Source of the DNA: Novosphingobium sp.
GTDB taxonomy: Bacteria; Pseudomonadota; Alphaproteobacteria; Sphingomonadales; Sphingomonadaceae
Direction: 5' to 3'
NCBI GenBank assembly: GCA_027490345.1
Contig: JAIXYF010000158.1
Coordinates: 1-5,709 of the forward strand
Length of the DNA: 5,709 nt
Shown here: in pieces, positions 1 to 5,256 of the stretch
Position numbering within the stretch: the first letter of the stretch is position 1
How the letters are laid out: the number at the start of each line of letters is the position of its first letter
Made by a program: the position numbers and the translations under genes
Notes under the pieces: model-generated
What the model saw: the letters and a program-made list of their open reading frames with translations, nothing else
The model's database searches: none
What the model was told of the DNA's origin: nothing

Positions 1-484
1 CAGCATCGCGACGGCACGCAAGATGTACCCCGCGCCCGGTCCCAAGCGCTGGGACGCGCTGCGCCGCCTCTCGCTTTCGGACACGATCTTCGAGAGCACC
101 GTGCAGATGGTGATGGAGCAGTGGAAGCCCAAGGATCAGTGGAACATGGGCCTGTTCGAATGGCTCTGGCCCAAGTTCATCGCCGGGCTCGATTCGCTGG
201 AGCGCGATGCGCAAGGCGGCTGGGACGAGTTCGACGTCGGCCACGCCGCAATGCTCCACGCGATCAGCTATCTAGGGTTCCGCGCCGAATTCTATGAAGC
301 GAAAGACCCGATCCACCCCAATTTCAACTGGCGCGAAGGCCGCCCCGCCCTTTCGGCGTGGTTCGATGAAGCCATCCAGCGGCCATCGGTGCAATCGCAC
401 TACAACAAGCCGTTTGAAGGTGACGACAGCGCCGCTGCCTGTCAGGCCGCCGTTGCCGCCAGCCTTGCGCTGCGCGGGGCCTGA
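1..484 (+). CDS. Glutathione S-transferase, C-terminal part (5' end outside window)
   Basis: The reading frame is open from the first bases of the window to a TGA at 482-484, so the true start lies upstream; the first ATG at 23 is probably internal. About 160 residues are visible. They look like the all-helical C-terminal domain of a cytosolic GST, ending in the typical last-helix pattern GRPALSAWFDEAIQRPSVQ (encoded around 340-395), the 'P-x-L-x-x-W-x-x-x-x-x-x-R-P-S-V' signature of bacterial GSTs. The glutathione-binding thioredoxin-fold half is not in the window, so class and catalytic residue cannot be read. A second GST starts 5 bases after the stop, so the two are probably cotranscribed and translationally coupled. 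Cytosolic GSTs conjugate glutathione to electrophiles or cleave ethers and reduce disulfides; the substrate here is unknown. The GST call is firm at family level only. Confidence 0.8.
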   Translation, partial: SIATARKMYPAPGPKRWDALRRLSLSDTIFESTVQMVMEQWKPKDQWNMGLFEWLWPKFIAGLDSLERDAQGGWDEFDVGHAAMLHAISYLGFRAEFYEAKDPIHPNFNWREGRPALSAWFDEAIQRPSVQSHYNKPFEGDDSAAACQAAVAASLALRGA

Positions 485-489
485 TCGGC

Positions 490-1176
490 ATGATCGACCT
501 TTATTACTGGCCAACGCCCAATGGGCACAAAGTCTCGGTCGCGCTGGAGGAGATGGGCCTCGCCTACACGGTGAAGCCGGTCAACATCCTGTCCGGCGAG
601 CAGCATACGGCCGAATTTGCCGCGCTCAGCCCCAACACGCGCATCCCGGCCATTGTCGATCATGATGGGCCGGGCGGCACATCACATAGCGTGTTCGAAT
701 CCGGCGCGATCCTGATGTACCTTGCCGAAAAGTCGGGCGAGTTCTGGCCTGCCGATGCCGCGGCGCGGTCTGACGTGATCCAGTGGCTGTTCTTCCAGTG
801 CGCCAATGTCGGCCCGATGTTCGGCCAGTGCGGCCACTTTCGCGGCTATGCGCCCGAGAAGATCGACTACGGCATCAACCGCTACTGCGGCGAGACGGTG
901 AAGCTTTACGGGGTGATGGACCGGGTGCTTGGCACACGCGCCTATCTGGCAGGCGCAGACTACTCGCTGGCCGACATGGCGACCTATCCGTGGTGCGCAC
1001 CGAAGATCCGCGAGCTTCACGCGATCGATATTGATCAGTTTCCCAACGTGAAGCGCTGGGCCGCCACCATCGAAAGCCGCCCTGCGGTGCAGCGCGGCAT
1101 GGCCGTGATGGGCGACGTGATGAAGATCGGCAATCCGGACGAGACCGCGCGGGCGGCGCTCTTCGGCAAACCATAA
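490..1176 (+). CDS. Glutathione S-transferase, YfcG/Nu-class-like
   Basis: A complete 228-residue protein, close to the usual GST length of 200-230. The N-terminal thioredoxin-fold domain (about 1-82) opens with MIDLYYWPTPNGHK, which closely resembles the start of E. coli YfcG. Thr9 and Asn11 sit where YfcG uses Thr and Asn rather than a catalytic Tyr, Ser or Cys near glutathione. The cis-proline is Pro53 in RIPAIVD, and Glu70-Ser71 (FESGAILMYL) fit the site binding the gamma-glutamyl group. The helical C-terminal domain (about 90-205) has the conserved N-capping box SLADMATYPW with Asp162. Known Nu-class enzymes are disulfide-bond reductases, and some sphingomonad members cleave glutathione-lignin ether adducts; either activity is possible here but not proven. 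The start is the ATG 5 bases after the upstream GST stop. No good Shine-Dalgarno is visible, so coupling to the upstream gene is likely. Probably cytoplasmic; no signal peptide. Confidence 0.92.
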   Translation: MIDLYYWPTPNGHKVSVALEEMGLAYTVKPVNILSGEQHTAEFAALSPNTRIPAIVDHDGPGGTSHSVFESGAILMYLAEKSGEFWPADAAARSDVIQWLFFQCANVGPMFGQCGHFRGYAPEKIDYGINRYCGETVKLYGVMDRVLGTRAYLAGADYSLADMATYPWCAPKIRELHAIDIDQFPNVKRWAATIESRPAVQRGMAVMGDVMKIGNPDETARAALFGKP

Positions 1177-1196
1177 TTCCACCAAAGGAGTGCATA

Positions 1197-1628
1197 ATGA
1201 GCGAATGGCACGAAGCGGGAGCGGGGCAGACTGCTCTGCCTTATCCCTACTACATCGATATCGTGACGAAGCGCTATTTTGATGGCGTCGATAACAAGGC
1301 GATGGATCAGGTGCTGGATTGCTTCACCGAGGATGCGATCCTCACCGAAGTGACTTCGAACACCGTCCATGATGGCAAGGCTGCCATCGGAGCGATGTTC
1401 ACCAAGCTGTTCGCCGATTTTTCGGATATCTGGCACGGCAACTTCGTCCACACCGCCGATCCGGCCAGCAACTCGGTCTGCTCGCAGTTCACCGTGCTGA
1501 TCACGCCCCACGGCGGCGACGAGCTGCGCTATGAGAACTGCAACCGCTTTTACCTGAAGGGCGACAAGTTCCACCGGGTCTATGTCTACATGAGCGGCGA
1601 CAACCTGCTCAAGGAAGGGGACGCCTGA
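1197..1628 (+). CDS. NTF2/SnoaL-like protein, first of a tandem pair
   Basis: A 143-residue protein of the NTF2-like (cone-shaped alpha+beta barrel) superfamily, which includes SnoaL-type cyclases, ketosteroid isomerase-like enzymes and the small subunits of ring-hydroxylating oxygenases. Visible family features are the helical start TKRYFDGVDNKAMDQVLDCF (24-43), the strand AILTEV, the segment GKAAIGAMF (60-68) that leads into the next helix, and the strands ending in FHRVYVYMSG (125-134). The ATG at 1197 is preceded by AAAGGAG at 1184-1190 with 6 bases between, the strongest ribosome binding site in this block. The next gene starts on the last base of this stop codon and is a paralogue. There is no signal peptide or membrane segment. 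The reaction, if any, cannot be read: the barrel may bind or isomerise a small hydrophobic pathway intermediate (inference). Confidence 0.87.
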   Translation: MSEWHEAGAGQTALPYPYYIDIVTKRYFDGVDNKAMDQVLDCFTEDAILTEVTSNTVHDGKAAIGAMFTKLFADFSDIWHGNFVHTADPASNSVCSQFTVLITPHGGDELRYENCNRFYLKGDKFHRVYVYMSGDNLLKEGDA

Positions 1629-2026
1629 TGCAGTATGAACCTACCCTCAGCCGCGAAGAGCTGATCGAACTGGCCACCATCCGCTATTTCGGCAGCGTGG
1701 ACCGCAAGGACATGGCGGCAACGCTCGACTGCTTCCATGATGAAGCGATGCTGTGCGTACAGACCGAGTTCACCCGCCACGTCGGCAAGGCTGCCATCGG
1801 CAAGATGTTCGAAGGCTTCATGAGCGCTTTTGCGACTATCGTGCACAAGGACTTCGTCTGCACGGTCGACGAGAAGAACGGACGCATCACCGCCAGCTTC
1901 GAAGCGGTGCTGACCGCCGAGGACGGCAGCGTGACGCGGCTGTTCAACACCAATTTCTGGCGCATCCGCGATGGAAAGTTCCAGGAAGTCTACGTCTACT
2001 TCAGCGGGGCCAACGTCCTCGTCTGA
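1628..2026 (+). CDS. NTF2/SnoaL-like protein, second of a tandem pair
   Basis: A 132-residue NTF2-fold protein. The start ATG overlaps the TGA of the preceding gene by one base, and a purine-rich stretch (AAGGAAGGGG, 1611-1620) inside that gene can serve as ribosome binding site; tight translational coupling is expected. It aligns without large gaps to its neighbour: RYF-x-x-VD-x-K (19-27), LDCF (33-36), GKAAIG-x-MF (53-61), DFV (75-77) and KF-x-x-VYVY-x-SG (117-127) are shared, so the pair arose by tandem duplication. It lacks the roughly 10 extra N-terminal residues of the first copy. The pocket-lining middle strands differ (for example NTNFWRI here against NCNRFYL there), suggesting different ligands, or that the two form a heterodimer, since NTF2-fold proteins are commonly dimeric. 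No specific reaction can be assigned. Confidence 0.87.
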   Translation: MQYEPTLSREELIELATIRYFGSVDRKDMAATLDCFHDEAMLCVQTEFTRHVGKAAIGKMFEGFMSAFATIVHKDFVCTVDEKNGRITASFEAVLTAEDGSVTRLFNTNFWRIRDGKFQEVYVYFSGANVLV

Positions 2027-2034
2027 TGCCCCTG

Positions 2035-2041
2035 AAAGGAG
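2035..2041 (+). promoter_or_regulatory. Ribosome binding site fixing the SDR start
   Basis: AAAGGAG lies 10 bases before the ATG at 2052. It supports that start over the in-frame ATG at 1971, which would add 27 low-complexity residues read out of the end of the preceding gene in another frame. Confidence 0.8.
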
Positions 2042-2051
2042 CGGCGAACAC

Positions 2052-2828
2052 ATGACCGACACAACTGGCGCTTCGCCGCTCCAAGGGCGCACCGCGCTGA
2101 TTACCGGCAGTTCTTCGGGCATCGGCGCGGGCGTGGCTGCGGCCTTCGCCCGCGCCGGGGCGGCGTGGGTGATCGTGAACTATCCTGCTTCGGATCAGGC
2201 TGCGGCAGCAGAAGCCGTGGCTGACGAAGCACGCAAGCTGGGCGCACAGGCGCTGGCAGTGCAGGCCGACGTTTCCAGTGAGGCGGAGGTCGAACAGCTT
2301 GTCGCCAAGGCACTGGAAGCTGCCGGGCGGATCGACATTCTCGTCAACAATGCCGGGATCGGGCACGGCGAGGCGGTGGAGGATCTGCCGGTTGCCACGT
2401 GGGACCGCGTGATCGGCATTCACTTACGCGGCACCTTCCTGATGACCCACGCGGTTCTGCCGGGCATGTATGCCAACGGCTTTGGCCGGATCATCAACAC
2501 CGCATCACAGCTGGCCTACAAGGGCGCGCCGGGGCTTTCGGCCTATACGGCGGCCAAGGGTGGGATCATCTCGTTCACCCGCTCGCTGGCGCTGGAGATC
2601 GGCAGCCGCGATGTGCGGGTCAATTGCGTGGCGCCCGGCGCAACGCGCACCCCCATTCTTGATGCTGTGCCCGCCGATGTTCTGGCCGCGATCGAGGCCG
2701 GAATACCCATCGGCCATCTCGCGGTGGTGGACGATATCGTGCCGTCCTACGTGTTCCTCGCCAGCGAGGCCGGTCGGCATTTTCAGGGGCAGGTGCTAAG
2801 CCCCAATGGCGGGGACCACTTCTTGTAA
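2052..2828 (+). CDS. Short-chain dehydrogenase/reductase (SDR), FabG-like classical type
   Basis: A 258-residue protein, the normal length of a classical SDR, with a Rossmann fold across the whole chain. The cofactor motif TGSSSGIG is at 18-25, the adenine-pocket residue Asp73 in ADVSS at 72-76, NNAG at 99-102, and the catalytic Ser152, Tyr165 and Lys169 (YTAAK) are all in place. VNCVAPGATRTP follows as the usual nicotinamide-side loop. The cofactor (NAD or NADP) is not clear: Asn43-Tyr44 after the second strand resembles many NADPH-dependent FabG relatives. The fourth tetrad residue, normally Asn in 'NL-x-GTF', is His124 (IHLRGTF), a replacement also seen in other SDR branches. It oxidises an alcohol or reduces a ketone; the substrate is unknown. 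It is last in the + strand block, 25 bases after the second NTF2-like gene, and is followed at once by a hairpin terminator. The 27-residue longer reading from 1971 was rejected. Confidence 0.93.
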   Translation: MTDTTGASPLQGRTALITGSSSGIGAGVAAAFARAGAAWVIVNYPASDQAAAAEAVADEARKLGAQALAVQADVSSEAEVEQLVAKALEAAGRIDILVNNAGIGHGEAVEDLPVATWDRVIGIHLRGTFLMTHAVLPGMYANGFGRIINTASQLAYKGAPGLSAYTAAKGGIISFTRSLALEIGSRDVRVNCVAPGATRTPILDAVPADVLAAIEAGIPIGHLAVVDDIVPSYVFLASEAGRHFQGQVLSPNGGDHFL

Positions 2829-2835
2829 GGGGGTA

Positions 2836-2860
2836 GCTCCCCGGGGAAACCCCGAGGAGC
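2836..2860. terminator. Hairpin between convergent operons, probable bidirectional terminator
   Basis: The arms 2836-2846 and 2850-2860 pair over 11 positions with one C/A mismatch (2841/2855), closing an AAA loop at 2847-2849. The stem is very GC-rich. It sits in the 39-base gap between the SDR stop (2828) and the stop of the opposing gene (2868), the expected place for a shared terminator. Neither strand shows a clear run of T after the stem, so it is not a textbook intrinsic terminator. Confidence 0.6.
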
Positions 2861-2867
2861 GTCCCGT

Positions 2868-3227
2868 TCAATCGGTCGCGACCACTTCCTCGATCACGGC
2901 CGCATAGGGCTTGGTATCGGCGGCGCGCTGCTCCAGTTCCTCGCGCTCCTGGTGGATGATGCGCAGCACCGTATCGAGGTAGCTGTCGCGCCACGCATCG
3001 CGCTCGGCGCGCACCGTGGCATCTGGCCTGTAGGCATCGACGGCAGCGCGCGTGGGCGCGGTACCCGCCTCGGCCAGCCGTTCGATGGTGTCGATCCGGT
3101 CGCGCAGCACCGCCACTTCGCCCGCCAGCGCCAGCGTGATCGCCAGCGTCTTGTCGATGGCGGGATCGGCGAAGTACTGCGGCCGTTCGCCGCGCGCCTT
3201 CTTCTGCAGGGTTACATGTTCGGCCAT
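2868..3227 (-). CDS. Small charged helical protein of unknown function
   Basis: A 119-residue soluble protein with no signal peptide or membrane segment and no domain I can name. It is rich in Ala, Glu, Arg and Asp. After a short N-terminal part containing RPQYFADPAIDKTLAIT (15-31) it seems to be mostly two amphipathic helices: about 26-55 (LALAGEVAVLRDRIDTIERL) and about 72-104 (AERDAWRDSYLDTVLRIIHQ). These could form a coiled coil or helical hairpin. The start chosen is the ATG at 3227, which has AAGGA at 3236-3240 eight bases upstream. That site overlaps the TAA of the methyltransferase gene (TAAGGA), so the two genes are tightly coupled. The longer reading from 3266 would run 28 bases into the methyltransferase gene and is less likely. 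Position suggests an accessory subunit or partner of the methyltransferase or the upstream enzymes; this is inference from gene order. Confidence 0.8.
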   Translation of the reverse strand: MAEHVTLQKKARGERPQYFADPAIDKTLAITLALAGEVAVLRDRIDTIERLAEAGTAPTRAAVDAYRPDATVRAERDAWRDSYLDTVLRIIHQEREELEQRAADTKPYAAVIEEVVATD

Positions 3228-3238
3228 CTCGGTGTTCC

Positions 3239-4411
3239 TTACTTCTGCACGCCCCAGAGCCACCAAGCGCCGCCGCCGCCGAAATCACCGCCTTGGAACA
3301 CCTTGGTGCGGCGCTCGGTCGCCTCGAACGCACTGGGCTGATAGACTTCAAACGCCTTCGCCGGATCAAACCCGGTCTGGCCTGCGAGATCTGCGGGCAC
3401 CAGTTCGTGGCTCGCACCCCAGTAGGGCTCGTTGTTGTTGCGCGTATCCCAATCGAGCATGAACGCGTCATAGGCTGGCAGATCGCGGTAGGGCGGGGTT
3501 TCAGCGTGAACCACCAGCCCGCCGGCGGTCAGCAGGCGGTTGCACTCGGCCATGATGCGCCGCATCGCTGCATTGCTGGTTTCGTGGATCAGGATGTGGC
3601 TGACGATCAGATCGAAGAAGCCGTCCTCAAAGTCCGTGCTTTCCGCGTTCTGCTGGCTGAAGTGCACCGTCTTGCCCATCGATTCTGCGCGGGCGTGAGC
3701 ATAGCGCAGCACCGGGGCGCCCACATCGATGCCATAGACTTCGGCATCGGGGAACGCATCGCAATAGCTCAGCGTGGAATGGCCTACGGTGCAGCCCATA
3801 TCGAGAATGCGGCGCGGCTTGAAATCGGGGTGGTTTTCCTTGATCCACGCGATCGTGGTATCGCCGATGTCGCTGTTGAGCGGCCCCATCCGGCCCATCG
3901 CGTAGATGTAGACTGCGGTATCATAGACCGCGCCATTGGCGACATCGTCTGCGGTAAACTCGGTGTGATAGCCACCCGGCATGCAGTGAATATCCACGCC
4001 GCGATGGTACTTCGGGATTTCCAGTTCGGGGTTGAGCTTCAGGGTGCCCGCAGCCGCGTCGCCCTTGCCCGCCGCCGCGATGAGATCGAGCAGCTGGCGC
4101 TCGACAGGGATCTGGACGGACTTCCACATCATCTCCTGGCTGTTGCGCTGCATCGCGCTCCAGAAGTTGAAATAGGGGTCTTCGCTCATCGCCTTACGGA
4201 TTTCGGCGTAAGTCTGCGGCTCGGTGCCGGTTGCCTTGGTGAAAGCAGGCTTGGCGCGCGCTTCGTAGGCATCGTGGTTCCCCAGCGAGACCTTGGAGGC
4301 GAGGTGGAACTTGAGGCTCTTCACGAACTCCTGACGCGAAAACTCGTCCGACGTCGTCTGCGGCAGCACGCCGTGGCGGAATTGGGTGGTCAGATCCTGA
4401 GTAGCAGTCAT
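3239..4411 (-). CDS. Class I SAM-dependent methyltransferase with long N-terminal extension
   Basis: A 390-residue protein. The Rossmann-like methyltransferase domain spans about 198-310: motif I is RRILDMGCTVGHST (200-213), a variant of D-x-G-x-G-x-G; the acidic end of strand 2 is Asp229 in VYGIDVG; a motif IV-like stretch DLIVSHILIHE is at 267-277; then LLTAGGLVVHAE (293-304). About 195 residues precede it, mostly helical (for example the segment around EDPYFNFWSAMQRNSQEMMW, 77-96), with a conserved-looking GVDIHCMPGGYH (138-149); I recognise no named domain there. The C-terminal part (310-390) ends in a Gly/Trp-rich tail (GGDFGGGGAWWLWG, 374-387). The ATG at 4411 is chosen because AAAGGA lies 8 bases upstream; upstream in-frame ATGs would overlap the hydrolase gene. 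It lies 34 bases after the hydrolase stop and immediately before the small protein gene. It probably methylates a small molecule; the acceptor is unknown. Confidence 0.9.
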   Translation of the reverse strand: MTATQDLTTQFRHGVLPQTTSDEFSRQEFVKSLKFHLASKVSLGNHDAYEARAKPAFTKATGTEPQTYAEIRKAMSEDPYFNFWSAMQRNSQEMMWKSVQIPVERQLLDLIAAAGKGDAAAGTLKLNPELEIPKYHRGVDIHCMPGGYHTEFTADDVANGAVYDTAVYIYAMGRMGPLNSDIGDTTIAWIKENHPDFKPRRILDMGCTVGHSTLSYCDAFPDAEVYGIDVGAPVLRYAHARAESMGKTVHFSQQNAESTDFEDGFFDLIVSHILIHETSNAAMRRIMAECNRLLTAGGLVVHAETPPYRDLPAYDAFMLDWDTRNNNEPYWGASHELVPADLAGQTGFDPAKAFEVYQPSAFEATERRTKVFQGGDFGGGGAWWLWGVQK

Positions 4412-4419
4412 GACATCCA

Positions 4420-4425
4420 TCCTTT
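4420..4425 (-). promoter_or_regulatory. Ribosome binding site fixing the methyltransferase start
   Basis: On the - strand this reads AAAGGA, 8 bases before the ATG at 4411. The in-frame ATG nine bases earlier (4420-4418) overlaps this site and so cannot use it, and the long upstream reading to 4597 would lie within the hydrolase gene. Confidence 0.75.
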
Positions 4426-4445
4426 GGTGAGATTGAAGAACAACG

Positions 4446-5252
4446 TTAAACCGAGACTTCCCGCAAAAATGCCGCCAGTCCAGCGGCAAAATTGTCGGCA
4501 TCGAGATCGGGTTCGAAGTTAGCGCCGTCGACCGGGAGAACGCGCGCATCGGGGCGCATTTCGGCGGCGCGGCCCAGATAGGGATGCAGCACATCATCCG
4601 GCGCGGCGGCGATCATCATCGGCACCTTGATCGCCTTGTAAAACGAAGGGAAATCCTGCCCCCAAACCGCGCTGTAGCTCTTCACCCGGCCGACATAGGC
4701 GCGCATCTGATCGCACATTTCGCGGTGGATCAGCTGGGGATCGGCATGGGCGCCCAGCTGGCGCAGATACTCCCAGTTTTCGAGCAGATAGCTTCCCGAA
4801 ACCACCGGCGAGAACGGCACCCCATAATACTTGGAGAACTCGACCCGTTCTTCCGCCGTCAACGGCACCGGGCCGATCATGGTGAGCGAGGCAACGAGAT
4901 CGGGTTGACGCGCGGCGAGTTCGACCCCGATGCACGAGCCAGTATGATGGCCCACGACATGGCATTTCGTGATGCCCAGCGCGCGCACCGCCTCACCCAG
5001 CCAACCGACATATTCGGTCATCGAAGGCGAGTGATCCTCCGGCACATCGAACGAGCCGCCGAAGCCCGGCGTATCGAGCGCGTGCATCGGCCATTCACCC
5101 TTGAGCCGCTGCATGGTCTTGAGCCACATCTGGCCCGAGCTGGCAGTCTGGTGGAAGAACACCACCGGCACGCCATCCCCCGCCATGGTGCGCACATGAA
5201 TTTGCCCGCCGCTCGTATCCACGTAGCTCTTGCGCACGCCCGCTTCGCTCAT
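4446..5252 (-). CDS. Alpha/beta-hydrolase-fold protein with atypical catalytic triad
   Basis: A 268-residue single-domain alpha/beta-hydrolase of normal length. Fold markers are the strand and oxyanion-hole segment VPVVFFHQTASSGQMW (28-43), with HQT in place of the common HG; the LDTPGFGGS loop (59-67); the nucleophile elbow VVGHHTGSCIGVELAAR (99-115); a cap region about 130-200; APDD (217-220) at the acid position; and the C-terminal DGANFEPDLDADNFAAGLAAFL (242-263). In the usual G-x-S-x-G elbow the Ser position is His103 (GHHTG), and the base position, normally GH in 'GHF', is Asn245. The canonical Ser-His-Asp triad is therefore absent as read, although Asp219/Asp220 remains. It may be a non-hydrolytic member of the superfamily or use another mechanism. 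The start at 5252 has AGGAA 8 bases upstream, inside the end of the monooxygenase gene, whose stop is 4 bases away. The fold is certain; the reaction is not. Confidence 0.9.
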   Translation of the reverse strand: MSEAGVRKSYVDTSGGQIHVRTMAGDGVPVVFFHQTASSGQMWLKTMQRLKGEWPMHALDTPGFGGSFDVPEDHSPSMTEYVGWLGEAVRALGITKCHVVGHHTGSCIGVELAARQPDLVASLTMIGPVPLTAEERVEFSKYYGVPFSPVVSGSYLLENWEYLRQLGAHADPQLIHREMCDQMRAYVGRVKSYSAVWGQDFPSFYKAIKVPMMIAAAPDDVLHPYLGRAAEMRPDARVLPVDGANFEPDLDADNFAAGLAAFLREVSV

Positions 5253-5256
5253 CTCA

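Noticed and set aside
1035..2122. Two long - strand open frames opposite the NTF2-like genes (1035-1574 and 1586-2122).
   Set aside because: Both are antisense to well-supported genes with conserved protein motifs, and neither has a recognisable family.
2620..3471. A 283-codon - strand frame spanning the SDR 3' end, the hairpin and the small protein gene.
   Set aside because: Very Arg-rich, crosses a likely terminator and three genes, and has no domain; typical GC-rich artefact.
3293..4522. A 409-codon open frame on the + strand opposite the methyltransferase.
   Set aside because: It is the antisense shadow of a clear methyltransferase gene in GC-rich DNA. Its translation is rich in Arg, His, Ala and Val with no recognisable domain.
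4412..4597. An N-terminal extension of 62 residues on the methyltransferase.
   Set aside because: It would overlap the end of the hydrolase gene and reads as out-of-frame sequence. AAAGGA at 4420-4425 supports the ATG at 4411.
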